Below, one piece after another: positions 18,031 to 26,686 of a stretch of 64,000 bases of DNA. A program made the translations under genes and the position numbers. The first letter of the stretch is position 1. Every line of letters begins with the position of its first letter. Under the pieces are notes generated by a model, which made no database searches, had not been told where the DNA came from, and was given only the letters and a program-made list of their open reading frames with translations. The DNA lies in NCBI GenBank assembly GCA_900112325.1, contig FOLJ01000010.1:62001-126000 (forward strand). Reading direction: 5' to 3'. This DNA comes from Micromonospora sediminimaris. Lineage in GTDB: Bacteria > Actinomycetota > Actinomycetes > Mycobacteriales > Micromonosporaceae.

Positions 18031-19318
18031 AGCCGGTGACCAGCGGGTCGTGGACCCGGCCGAGGAACAGCGGCACGCCGGTGACCCGGTCGTGGATGAC
18101 GTACAGGAACGGCCGGTTCACGAAGAACTGCGGCCCCTGCGGGATCGACGGTGGCCGGATGATGACCGCCGACGCGGCAGCCGCCTCGACACCCTTCTCG
18201 TCCACCCCGATGAACGTCTCGTGCACCACGTCGTCGATGCACAACGCCGGGTCGGTGGTGCTCATCCCGGTGAAGTCGGCGTACGGCGTGAAGGCCGTGG
18301 GCATGCCGAGGCCACTCAGCGCCGCGCCCAACTGGGCCGGCAGGCGGAACGTCCACCGGGGCATCCGCAGCTCGATGTCGGTGAACTGGAAGCCGGCGAA
18401 CAACGCGCTCAGCCACGCCCCGTCGAGGTTGGCCTCGACCGCGGCGAGGTTGTCCCGGGTCGGCATGACGATCGCCATGGCCAGCCCGTTGCCCGCGAGC
18501 GGTACGTCGACCGCCCGCCAACCGTCGCCCAGGAGGTGCCCCATCCGGTCGAACGGGCCGCGCATCATCGGCACCTGGACGACCGTGCCGTCATCCCGGG
18601 TGAACGGTTCCTCCACTGTGGCGGACGCCCTGAAGGGGTAGTACCAGGCCGCCTTGAGGTAGGCCGTGTTGGTGAGCATCAGGCTGGTGTCGGAGCGCAC
18701 CGAGTCCGGTACCAACAACTCCGGGATCTTCGCGTTGGTCCGATCGGACACCCAGGTGTTGATCTCCTGGCGGGCCGCTTCCGGCGCGTCACGGAAGTCG
18801 ACCGGGTGCGGGAGGGCACCGTAGTAGCCGGCCAGGGTGTCCCGGAACCCGGATCGCAGGCCCAGGTCGAGGCGGGTCCACACCGCGTTGGCCGTGGTCA
18901 TCCGGGGCTGCCGCACTCCGTCGCCATCCTGGAACCGCCCGGCGAGCGACTGGTCGACGGTGTTCAGACCGCTGTCGAGCGCGCCGGGTCGCGGATGCGG
19001 CGCGTGCAGCACGGCATCCATCTCGTCCGCCGTGGTCGAGCCAGCACCCGCCCTGGCCATCGCCAGAGCCAACTGGACCGAGTACGGCGCGCAGACCACG
19101 TTGCCACCGGTGTGGCTCGACGCGATCGTGCGGTAGAGGTCGGCGGTGAAGCCGCGTACCGCTGTCGCGGCGGCCTGCATGGTGGCCGGGTCGGGCGGTA
19201 CGCGTACCGGATCGCTGGACGCGGACGCTCCGGTGAGCCAGCGGGGATGACCTGGGGCGGCGGTGAGAGCGGCGGCCGCGAGTGGCACCGCTCCGAGAAT
19301 CGATCGACGCGAGACCAT
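18029..19318 (-). CDS. Secreted serpin (serine protease inhibitor)
   Basis: A 429-residue serpin with an N-terminal export signal (MVSRRSILGAVPLAAAALTA), so it acts outside the cell. The shutter and breach regions are present (NVVCAPYSVQLALAMARAGAGS; LMLTNTAYLKAAWYYPF). The reactive-loop hinge DEKGVEAAAASAV has the small-residue run needed for loop insertion, so it is probably inhibitory. Aligned with alpha-1-antitrypsin through hinge and SIP, P1-P1' falls in RPP-SIP, giving Pro at P1, which is odd; cleavage after the Arg two residues earlier is an alternative. The ATG at 19318 sits just before the RR signal; a longer reading adds a non-signal extension. Confidence 0.92.
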   Translation of the reverse strand: MVSRRSILGAVPLAAAALTAAPGHPRWLTGASASSDPVRVPPDPATMQAAATAVRGFTADLYRTIASSHTGGNVVCAPYSVQLALAMARAGAGSTTADEMDAVLHAPHPRPGALDSGLNTVDQSLAGRFQDGDGVRQPRMTTANAVWTRLDLGLRSGFRDTLAGYYGALPHPVDFRDAPEAARQEINTWVSDRTNAKIPELLVPDSVRSDTSLMLTNTAYLKAAWYYPFRASATVEEPFTRDDGTVVQVPMMRGPFDRMGHLLGDGWRAVDVPLAGNGLAMAIVMPTRDNLAAVEANLDGAWLSALFAGFQFTDIELRMPRWTFRLPAQLGAALSGLGMPTAFTPYADFTGMSTTDPALCIDDVVHETFIGVDEKGVEAAAASAVIIRPPSIPQGPQFFVNRPFLYVIHDRVTGVPLFLGRVHDPLVTG

Positions 19319-19445
19319 GCCCCGACGGTAGTGCAGCGTTACCGGGACGTGACGGAGGAAGGTCCAGAATGCATCGAACTTCACCAATGTTCGTTACTTG
19401 CGTACGTACTCCGACAACCGCTGCCCTCTGCCCCGCCAGGACCGG

Positions 19446-21395
19446 TCAGTCGAACGTGCGGCCACCCCCGCCGTCGCCATTCTGCTCATAGTGGGTTTCC
19501 ACCTCGCGGGTGGGTCTCACCAGAGCAGCCAGGAACTCGCGGGTCTCCGGGTCGACCGAGTGGATGATCGTCCCGCGCATACCGCGGGTCAGCAGCACCT
19601 TGTAGGTGTTGCGGATCAGCCGGTCGGCTTCGTCGTCGCTCACGGCTTTGCGGCTCCGCAATGCCGGATCCTTCGACTCGCCCCGCCGGGTCACCAGTCG
19701 GCCGTCGCGCGCCACCAGGTCGGGGCCGATGATGACACCGGACCAGTCGTACTCGAAGCCCTGGGCGGTGTAGACGCAGCCCACCTGGTCGAAGCCGTTC
19801 GGATCGGTGGCCCAGAAGGCACTACCGGGAGCATCACCCACGCTGCGATCGCTCTTGACGTTCCAGGGTCGGGCCCACTCACCGACCACCACGTCCGGCA
19901 CAAGGGTGCCGTCGAGTCGAGGGTCGCTCCACGGCCAGCAGTAGCCGGCCGACATCCGGGCCGTCTGTCCCGGCTCACCGGCGGCGCCCGGCGGGCGTTG
20001 GCGCGCCCGCAGGAACGCTTCCAGCTGCGTCGGGGACTCCGCCAGCCGCAGATCGAACCGTCCGTCGCCGGCCCACACGGTCGGTCCATCGCCGTCCAGG
20101 CCGAGCAGAGTGAGCACCCAGTCCTCGTACGCCGCGCTGCCGCCGCACCGGAACTGGTCGTGCAGGGCGACGACTTCGACCTCCAGGCCCAGCTTCCCGG
20201 CGTACGCCGAGATGACCTCGACGCTGCCCAGCTCCCCCGGTTTGACCACCTGATGCTCATCGAGCAGGAAGACCGGCACGCGCGCAGTCGAGATCAGTTC
20301 GTCCAGCTGCGGCCTCGCCCGGTCCCGCCGAGCCTTGGGTGTGTACCGGTTGACGGAGGTTTCCCGGATCCGGTGTGCCTCATCGCAGAGCAGCACCTCG
20401 ATGTCGTTGGCCCCGGCGTCCATGAAGCTGTTGAAGTACTTGAACATCCCTTGGAGCCGGGTCGAACGGTGTCCGGCGTAGCGACGCAGGGTTTGGGTGA
20501 ACGCGCGGGAGCCGGTGGCGTGCAGCACGGTCCGACCCTGACGGGCCAATTCACCCATCACCGACAGGGCGATGACGCTCTTGCCGCTGCCTGGTCCGCC
20601 GGCCACCACCACTGCCCGCTTTCGGTTCGCCTTCCGGGCCCGCTCGACCGCGTGCAGCACCAATTCGTACGCCACGTGCTGCTCGTCGAGCAGCGTGAAC
20701 TGTGACCGGTCTTTGAGTTCCTGCGCGGCGTACCGAAGCAGATGTCGACTGGGCCGGACGGTGCTGGTCAGGAAGCGATCGGCGGCGGCCGCGCCGGATT
20801 TCGGCGCGAACCGCGACTGGAGATAGGCGAGCCACTGGCCGCGACGCTGCCTGGTGAAGAGTCGGCTCTGCTCGGTGACTGGTCGACCGAGCAGGTCGAC
20901 GATGTCCCGGTCGACGGCGTTGTGCAGGTAGGCGGCACCATTGAGCGGGTAGCGGCGGCGGCCCAGGATGCCGAGAAAATCGGTGAGGTACTGGCAGTAG
21001 TCGGCGACCTGCACGCCGGGATGCAGTCGTGGTCCACGTGCGTGCTCGACCGCGACCAGGGTGTCGGATTCCTCGTACGCGGTCGCGTAGGACCATTGCT
21101 TCAGCTCCACGACCAGATAGGAGTCATCCCCGCTACGAGGATCAACGCCGGCGAGCACCGCGTCGATGCGTCGGCTGGTTAACGGCAGTTGGTACTCGAC
21201 CAGCACCTCCACCTGGTCGAGGCCAGCGTCGGCGAGATCCTGCGCCAGGACCGGCAGGCTGTTCATCCAGGACCGCCGCTCAGCCGGGCTCACTCCGTGG
21301 CGGATCGACCACAGATGCTCGGCGACCCGGTCGGCGAGGGTGCCGTCAGTGGCCAGACGCAACAGATTGGCGGCGGACGTCCGAAACGCCGACAT
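19446..21395 (-). CDS. DUF2075 family DNA/RNA helicase-like ATPase
   Basis: A 649-residue protein. The N-terminal part (about 1-210) includes a nuclease-like segment (RRIDAVLAG...SYLVVELKQW) resembling PD-(D/E)xK folds. The DUF2075/Schlafen-group helicase core follows: Walker A VVAGGPGSGKSVIAL (about 268-282), Walker B IEVLLCDEAHRIRE, and late motifs CVYTAQGFEYDWSGVIIGPD and YKVLLTRGMRGTII. These are superfamily I-like ATPases of uncertain role, sometimes in defence contexts. The ATG at 21395 is chosen because a GGGGG site lies about eight bases upstream; a GTG six bases earlier is possible. A MazG-like gene lies 121 bases upstream. Confidence 0.85.
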   Translation of the reverse strand: MSAFRTSAANLLRLATDGTLADRVAEHLWSIRHGVSPAERRSWMNSLPVLAQDLADAGLDQVEVLVEYQLPLTSRRIDAVLAGVDPRSGDDSYLVVELKQWSYATAYEESDTLVAVEHARGPRLHPGVQVADYCQYLTDFLGILGRRRYPLNGAAYLHNAVDRDIVDLLGRPVTEQSRLFTRQRRGQWLAYLQSRFAPKSGAAAADRFLTSTVRPSRHLLRYAAQELKDRSQFTLLDEQHVAYELVLHAVERARKANRKRAVVVAGGPGSGKSVIALSVMGELARQGRTVLHATGSRAFTQTLRRYAGHRSTRLQGMFKYFNSFMDAGANDIEVLLCDEAHRIRETSVNRYTPKARRDRARPQLDELISTARVPVFLLDEHQVVKPGELGSVEVISAYAGKLGLEVEVVALHDQFRCGGSAAYEDWVLTLLGLDGDGPTVWAGDGRFDLRLAESPTQLEAFLRARQRPPGAAGEPGQTARMSAGYCWPWSDPRLDGTLVPDVVVGEWARPWNVKSDRSVGDAPGSAFWATDPNGFDQVGCVYTAQGFEYDWSGVIIGPDLVARDGRLVTRRGESKDPALRSRKAVSDDEADRLIRNTYKVLLTRGMRGTIIHSVDPETREFLAALVRPTREVETHYEQNGDGGGGRTFD

Positions 21396-21516
21396 TGGCA
21401 CATGCCCCCAGGCAGCACGATGTGATCGTGCGGATGGGGGGCATATCCGTGCACCGGAAGCCCGTCGGACCGCTTGGCTCTGAGCACCTTACCGAGTCGG
21501 ATCAGGGTCTTGGTGG

Positions 21517-21900
21517 CTAGCCGGTGCGGTCGGCCGAAGGAGCCTTGACGGCCGAGCCGTACGACCGCTCGACCGGGTAGCGATGCGCTGCCTCCGTCAA
21601 CTTGTCGGTTGCGGCAGCCAGCGGATCGATGCCCAGGATGTCGCTCAGGCGGGCAAGGTAGATCATGACGTCGCCGATCTCGGCGCGCACCCGTGCGCCG
21701 TGCTCGGGATCGGCCATCACCTGCGCGGATTCCTCCGGGGTGAGCCACTGCAACTCGGCCAGCAACTCGCCCACCTCGCCGGCGAGGGCCATCGCCAGGT
21801 TCTTCGGCGTGTGGAACCGTTGCCAGTCCCGCTCGTCGGCGAACCGGCGCAGCCGGTGCACGAGGTCGGCCAGCCCGGGGTCGTTCGGTTCGTGTTCCAC
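21517..21900 (-). CDS. MazG-like nucleotide pyrophosphohydrolase
   Basis: A 127-residue all-alpha NTP pyrophosphatase of the MazG/RS21-C6 type. Metal-binding residues are seen in MALAGEVGELLAELQWL (about 37-53) and RAEIGDVMIYLARLSDILG (about 72-90). Such enzymes remove non-canonical or surplus nucleotides, often dCTP analogues. The protein starts at GTG 21900; TAGGGT lies about 13 bases upstream and no RBS is seen, so the transcript is likely leaderless. Confidence 0.9.
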   Translation of the reverse strand: MEHEPNDPGLADLVHRLRRFADERDWQRFHTPKNLAMALAGEVGELLAELQWLTPEESAQVMADPEHGARVRAEIGDVMIYLARLSDILGIDPLAAATDKLTEAAHRYPVERSYGSAVKAPSADRTG

Positions 21901-22032
21901 GGGGCCGAACCCTACCGCCGCCGGCCCATCAGTCGACTTCGGCCGGGCCGGTGAGTGCCGCCCGTCCCCGGCTTCCCGATCCTGCCCCCGGCGTTCCCGA
22001 GTTCTGTCGGACCGGTGTCGTAGCTTGGGCCG

Positions 22033-22401
22033 ATGACCGACATGGTGGCGATCGTCTGGCGGGCCTGCCTGCGTCTTCCCGAGGTCAGCGAGCGGCTGAG
22101 CCACGGCACCCCGACCTGGTTCGTCCGGGGCAAGAGGTCGTTCGTCATGGTCTGGCCGGACGGCCATCATCAGGACGACTTCGCCCACCTGTGGTGTGCC
22201 GCCCTGCCCGGCTCCGCCGAGGAGCTGATCGCGGAGAATCCCCGGACCTACTTTCGCCCGCCCTATGTGGGGCATCGCGGGTGGGTCGGCGTACGCCTCG
22301 ACACCGGGATCGGCGAGTCCGAGCTGGCCGAGGTCATCGAGGACGGCTATCGGTCGGTGGCGCCCCGGACCTTGCTGGCCCGGCTCGACGAGCCTCGATG
22401 A
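22033..22401 (+). CDS. MmcQ/YjbR family protein
   Basis: A 122-residue single-domain protein of the MmcQ/YjbR (CyaY-like fold) family: VSERLSHGTPTWFVRGKRSFVM, then a histidine-rich DGHHQDDF, and the ending GWVGVRLD...IEDGYRSVAPRTLLARL. Members are small, widespread and of unproven function, sometimes called DNA-binding. It has no RBS; TAGCTT lies about 12 bases before the ATG, consistent with leaderless expression. No functional link with neighbours is seen. Confidence 0.9.
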   Translation: MTDMVAIVWRACLRLPEVSERLSHGTPTWFVRGKRSFVMVWPDGHHQDDFAHLWCAALPGSAEELIAENPRTYFRPPYVGHRGWVGVRLDTGIGESELAEVIEDGYRSVAPRTLLARLDEPR

Positions 22402-22470
22402 AGCCACGTTCCGACACAACCTGGCGTCGAGCCGGAAGCAGTTGCAGTTCACTACCTCATGGGAGACAGC

Positions 22471-23073
22471 GTGTCGGGTCGGTTCGTGTACTGGATGAAC
22501 GTGTCGGTCGATCTGCGGATCGAGCGCGCCCCGGGTGAGCAGGGCGGCGGTGACTGGATGCGCATCGGGGAGTCGTTGCACCGGGAGTTCAACGCGCGGG
22601 CTCGGGCGATGTCGCTGATGATCGAGGGTCGCACGATCTACGAGACTATGGAGGCGTTCTGGCCGGGCGCCCGTGACGACGAATCCCTGCCGGACTTCAT
22701 GCGTGAGTACGGCGAGATCTGGACCTCGATGCCCAAGGTGCTGGTCTCGCGTACCCGTGACAGCGCCGGGCACAACACCCGGGTCATCGGTGGGGACGAC
22801 GCGATCGAGCAGCTCGGACGGCTGCGGGCGCAGTCCGACGGTGACATCGGGGTCGGCGGCGCCACCCTGGCGACCGGCCTGCTGCGGGCGGGGCTGCTCG
22901 ACGAGCTTCTGCTCTTCACCCATCCGGTGGTGCTCGGCACCGGTCGGCCGTTGTTCGACGCGCACGACGAGCCGGTCGAGCTGGATCTGATTGAGCAGGC
23001 GTCGTTCGATCAGGGTGTGACGATGCACCGGTACGCGGTCCGAGGCGTCCGCAGCCCGGGCCCGGTGGCCTGA
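22471..23073 (+). CDS. Dihydrofolate-reductase-family protein (RibD C-terminal-like)
   Basis: A 200-residue protein of the RibD C-terminal/DHFR-like family, NADPH-dependent reductases of unknown substrate. Features include YWMNVSVDLRIE at the start, IEGRTIYETMEAFWP, and the nucleotide-binding DIGVGGATLATGLLRAGLLD. The GTG at 22471 is chosen because GGGAGA lies seven bases upstream; an in-frame ATG 12 bases earlier overlaps that site. A strong terminator follows the gene, so it is monocistronic. Confidence 0.85.
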   Translation: MSGRFVYWMNVSVDLRIERAPGEQGGGDWMRIGESLHREFNARARAMSLMIEGRTIYETMEAFWPGARDDESLPDFMREYGEIWTSMPKVLVSRTRDSAGHNTRVIGGDDAIEQLGRLRAQSDGDIGVGGATLATGLLRAGLLDELLLFTHPVVLGTGRPLFDAHDEPVELDLIEQASFDQGVTMHRYAVRGVRSPGPVA

Positions 23074-23125
23074 CGGGCCACGCTGAGCCGTCGATCCGAC
23101 CTGCACCGCCCTGAGGGCCGAGGAT

Positions 23126-23153
23126 CCGCCCGCCGACCCTGCGGGCGGTTTTT
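23126..23153 (+). terminator. Rho-independent terminator after the DHFR-family gene
   Basis: CCGCCCGC (23126-23133) pairs with GCGGGCGG (23141-23148) around a 7-base loop, followed immediately by TTTTT. This is the most canonical intrinsic terminator in the window. Confidence 0.9.
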
Positions 23154-23465
23154 CGTGTGTGGACGATCCTTTCGCCACCATAGCCAAAAGTTCGATTAAA
23201 CCTGGCAGAAGCCATGGACATATCGACATCGCTTTTGTTAACTTCAGCCCGGATGTTACGACGAGGTGAACCGTCGCCGGGGCCAGCGTCTCGATCGTGA
23301 CCTCCGACGGCCCCTCGGACACCTACCCCCAACTCCCAGTTCCCGCGCCCGCGTCGCCCACCGGCGATTCAACGGGCCATCCGGTGCTGCCCGACACCCG
23401 GAGGAGAAGCCCAGCACCCGTACGTCCCGACCTGCCCGACCCGTCCTCACACCTAGGAGAGGCAG
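23154..23465 (+). promoter_or_regulatory. AT-richer leader/promoter region of the sugar dehydrogenase operon
   Basis: This 312-base stretch holds no supportable gene. Its first 100 bases are distinctly AT-richer than the surroundings (for example AAAAGTTCGATTAAACC and GCTTTTGTTAACTTC), as expected for a promoter/operator. TTTTGTTAAC around 23233-23242 may be part of a regulator site, but no repeat could be assigned. AGGAGAGGCAG just before the TTG start is the ribosome-binding site that fixes the start of the next gene. Confidence 0.5.
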
Positions 23466-25598
23466 TTGAAGAGACGACTCGCGCTCGCCGTGGCGGGCCT
23501 GACGACCATCACGCTCGTCGCCCCGCCCGCCAGCTCGATGGCCGCGCCGACCACCCCCACGGCCACGCCCGGCACCACCAGTCCCCCACCGGACACGGCC
23601 TTCCAGAAGGTCACCCTCAACGACCGCCCCGGCGAGCCGATGGACCTCGCCGTGCTGCCCGACGGCCGGGTGCTGCACGTGACCCGGGCCGGCGTGGTGT
23701 GGCTGCACAACCCCGACACCGGCCGCAACACGATCGCCGCCACTCTCGACGTCTACCAGCACGACGAGGAGGGCCTGCAGAACGTCGCCGTCGACCCCAA
23801 CTTCGGCCGACGCGGCAACAACTGGGTCTACCTGTACTACTCGCCGCCGATGGACACTCCGGTCGACGACCCGTCCACGCCGGACGTCAACGAGGGCGAC
23901 GCGCCGGCCTGGGGCTCCGAGGAGGAACTCGCGCCGTTCGAGGGCGTCATCCGACTGTCCCGGTTCCGGCTGGTCAAGGACACTCTGGATCTACGCTCCG
24001 AGCAGCGGATCATCGACGTGCCGGTGGACCGGGGCATCTGCTGCCACGTCGGCGGGGACATCGTCTTCGACGCCAAGGGCAACCTGTACCTCTCCACCGG
24101 CGACGACACGAACCCGTTCGAGTCTGGCGGGTACGCCCCGATCGACGAGCGGCCCGGCCGTAATCCCGCGTACGACGCGCAGCGCACCAGCGCCAACACC
24201 AACGACCTGCGCGGCAAGATCCTGCGGATCAAGGTCGGCGCCGACGGCAGGTACACCATTCCCAAGGGCAACCTGTTCAAGCCCGGCACCCGGGACACCC
24301 GCCCCGAGATCTACCTGATGGGTCTGCGTAATCCGTTCCGGATCGAACTGGATCGCAAGACCAACGACCTGTACGTCGCCGACTACTCGCCGGACGCTGG
24401 TCAACCCGACCCGCTGCGCGGACCGGCGGGGCACGGTAAGTGGTTCGTGGCCCGCAAGGCCGGCAACCACGGCTGGCCCTACTGCATCACTCCGCAACTG
24501 CCCTACCGGGACTACGACTTCGCCGCCGAGGAGTCCGGTGCGGAGTTCGACTGCTCGGCGCCGGTAAACGAGTCGCCGAACAACACCGGGCTGCGGAAGC
24601 TGCCAGCGACGCAACAGCCGGACGTGTGGTACAGCTACGATCTCTCCTCCGAGTTCCCGGAGCTGGGCACCGGCGGCATCGGCCCGATGGCCGGTCCCGC
24701 GTACCGCTTCGACCGGGCGACCACCCGGGGCCGCAACCCGGTGGCGTGGCCGGCGTACTACGACGGCAAGCCGCTGTTCTACGAGTGGACCCGCGACTAC
24801 GTGAAGGCGTTCCAGCTGGACCGGCGCGGCAAGCTAGACGGGATCGAGCCGGTGTTGCCCTCGGTCGTCTTCGACAACCCGATGGACCTGGAGTTCGGCC
24901 CCGACGGCGCGCTCTACGTCCTCGAATACGGTGACGGTTTCTTCAGCGAGAATCCGGAGGCGCAGGTGGCCCGGATCGACTTCATCGGTCGGGACGGCAA
25001 CCGCAGCCCGATCCCGGCGGTCTCGGCCAGCCAGACCGCGGGTCTGGCCCCGCTGACGGTGGAGTTCTCAAGCGAGGGCACCACCGATCCGGACGGCGAC
25101 CGACTGCGCTACGAGTGGTACCTGGACGACGACGACCGGGTCGACTCGCGGTCGGCGAACCCGACCTTCACCTACCGCGAGAACGGCAGCTACGACGCAA
25201 CGCTCAAGGTCACCGACCGGAAGGGACGCTCGGCGTCGGCGTCGGTGCGGGTCGTGGTCGGCAACGCCGTGCCGGTGGTCGAGCTCGTCGCGCCGGTCGA
25301 GGGCCAACCCTTCGCCTTCGGCGACACCATTCAGTACGAGGTACGGGTGACCGACGACCAGGCGGTGGACTGTGCCCGGGTCAGCGTGACCTACATCCTC
25401 GGCCACGACGACCACGGCCACCCGCAGACCACCGCCAACGGCTGCACCGGGTCGATACTGACCACTGTCCCCTCGGGGCACGACCCGGAGACGGACAACC
25501 TGTCCGCCGTGTTCGTCGCCTCCTACACCGACCCGGGTGACGACGGGCTGCCGCCGCTGACCGGGACCGACCAGGTCGTGCTCGTACCGGGCGTGTAG
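23466..25598 (+). CDS. Secreted PQQ-type sugar (sorbosone) dehydrogenase with PKD domain
   Basis: A 710-residue secreted protein. The signal peptide (LKRRLALAVAGLTTITLVAPP, ending near residue 33) is followed by a six-bladed glucose/sorbosone dehydrogenase propeller (about 45-510; MDLAVLPDGRVLHVTRAG, GLQNVAVDPNF, GICCHVGGDIVFDAKGN, YLMGLRNPFRIELD), a PKD domain (about 520-605; PLTVEFSSEGTTDPDGD) and a C-terminal beta domain. It probably oxidises an extracellular sugar, or acts on glycan in tandem with the next gene. The TTG start is supported by AGGAGAGG nine or so bases upstream. A sugar-isomerase-like protein follows after 21 bases. Confidence 0.9.
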   Translation: MKRRLALAVAGLTTITLVAPPASSMAAPTTPTATPGTTSPPPDTAFQKVTLNDRPGEPMDLAVLPDGRVLHVTRAGVVWLHNPDTGRNTIAATLDVYQHDEEGLQNVAVDPNFGRRGNNWVYLYYSPPMDTPVDDPSTPDVNEGDAPAWGSEEELAPFEGVIRLSRFRLVKDTLDLRSEQRIIDVPVDRGICCHVGGDIVFDAKGNLYLSTGDDTNPFESGGYAPIDERPGRNPAYDAQRTSANTNDLRGKILRIKVGADGRYTIPKGNLFKPGTRDTRPEIYLMGLRNPFRIELDRKTNDLYVADYSPDAGQPDPLRGPAGHGKWFVARKAGNHGWPYCITPQLPYRDYDFAAEESGAEFDCSAPVNESPNNTGLRKLPATQQPDVWYSYDLSSEFPELGTGGIGPMAGPAYRFDRATTRGRNPVAWPAYYDGKPLFYEWTRDYVKAFQLDRRGKLDGIEPVLPSVVFDNPMDLEFGPDGALYVLEYGDGFFSENPEAQVARIDFIGRDGNRSPIPAVSASQTAGLAPLTVEFSSEGTTDPDGDRLRYEWYLDDDDRVDSRSANPTFTYRENGSYDATLKVTDRKGRSASASVRVVVGNAVPVVELVAPVEGQPFAFGDTIQYEVRVTDDQAVDCARVSVTYILGHDDHGHPQTTANGCTGSILTTVPSGHDPETDNLSAVFVASYTDPGDDGLPPLTGTDQVVLVPGV

Positions 25599-25619
25599 AC
25601 ACCCACGAGAGGAGTCATC

Positions 25620-26585
25620 ATGTGTTACGGCTACGACGGGATGGCCGCACTGCGGCGTTCCGTCCTCGACCGGCGGGGCCTGCTACGCGGCTCGGTGGCC
25701 GCGATGGCCGGTGTCGGCCTCGCCACGGCGGGCGCAACGGCCGCCTCCGCCGGTCCCAAGCACGGTCCGGGGCACGGGCACGGGCATGCCGGTCGGCGGC
25801 GGGTGCCGCCGGGGCTGATCAGCATTCAGTTGTGGACGGTCCGTGACGCGCTGAACGGCGAGCCGGGGTACGACGCCACGCTGCGGCACCTGGCCCGGAT
25901 CGGCTACCCGAAGGTGGAGCTGGCGCTGGGCTACTTCGGCCGCAACGCCGCCCAGCTGCGCCGTTTCCTGGACAGCATCTGCATCAAGGCCACGTCCAGC
26001 CACGACGGGATCAGCGAAACTCCCGCCGCGCTACAGGAGAAGATCCGCAACGCGGTGACGCTGGGCCAGAAGTTCATGGTGGTGCCGTACCTCTACTCGG
26101 AGAACGCCGACGACTGGAAGCGGTGGGCGGAGCAGATGAACGTGGAGGCCGCCGCAGCGGCCCGAGCGGGTCTGCGGTACGGCTACCACAACCACGCCCA
26201 CGAGTTCACAATCGACCTCGGCGGTGGTCGGACCCCGTGGGACATCCTGACCGAGGAGCTGGACCCCCGGCTCGTCCACCTGGAGATCGACATTTACTGG
26301 GCGGTCACCGGCGGCATCGAGTCCGGTGACGGGGTGACCGACCCCGAGGGCTTCACCCTGGACGTCATCCGCGCCGCACCGCAGCGGGTGCTCCAATACC
26401 ACGTCAAGGACCGGCACGCCGCCGACGGCGACATGGCCGACCTGGGCACCGGAATGATCGACTTCAGGCGGATCTTCCGGAAGCACCCGGTGCTTGAGTA
26501 CATCGTGGAGAACGACACTCCGGACGTGACGCCTCAGCTCACCGCCGAGATCGGCTACCGCTACCTGCGGAACCTGCGGTACTGA
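25620..26585 (+). CDS. Exported sugar phosphate isomerase/epimerase-like TIM barrel
   Basis: A 321-residue AP-endonuclease-2-type TIM barrel. A twin-arginine-like signal (DRRGLLRGSVAAMAGVGLA) followed by a His/Gly-rich linker suggests export. Metal-site segments are KVELALGYFG, YGYHNHAHEF (about 195-204) and VHLEIDIYW. In actinobacteria this partner commonly follows PQQ-type sugar dehydrogenase genes, and together they probably modify an extracellular sugar, for example by keto-sugar chemistry. The ATG start follows GAGAGGAG. Transcription ends at the strong hairpin just downstream. Confidence 0.88.
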   Translation: MCYGYDGMAALRRSVLDRRGLLRGSVAAMAGVGLATAGATAASAGPKHGPGHGHGHAGRRRVPPGLISIQLWTVRDALNGEPGYDATLRHLARIGYPKVELALGYFGRNAAQLRRFLDSICIKATSSHDGISETPAALQEKIRNAVTLGQKFMVVPYLYSENADDWKRWAEQMNVEAAAAARAGLRYGYHNHAHEFTIDLGGGRTPWDILTEELDPRLVHLEIDIYWAVTGGIESGDGVTDPEGFTLDVIRAAPQRVLQYHVKDRHAADGDMADLGTGMIDFRRIFRKHPVLEYIVENDTPDVTPQLTAEIGYRYLRNLRY

Positions 26586-26601
26586 CGATCGCTCTGCGGT
26601 A

Positions 26602-26643
26602 GTCGGGGCACCACGTCGGCCACGGTCGAGGTGGTGCCCCGAC
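26602..26643. terminator. Perfect 13-bp hairpin between convergent operons
   Basis: GTCGGGGCACCAC (26602-26614) pairs perfectly with GTGGTGCCCCGAC (26631-26643) around a 16-base loop. It lies between the convergent isomerase gene and the end of the minus-strand biosynthetic operon, so it probably terminates both. Confidence 0.75.
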
Positions 26644-26686
26644 CACCCGGGGTGGAACCCGGCGCGACTCGACCGCAAGTGCCCGG

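Noticed and set aside
21901..23322. Minus-strand extension of the MazG-like frame upstream to 23322
   Set aside because: The extension is antisense to the MmcQ and DHFR-family genes, has no domain, and a leaderless-type start at 21900 fits the family length.
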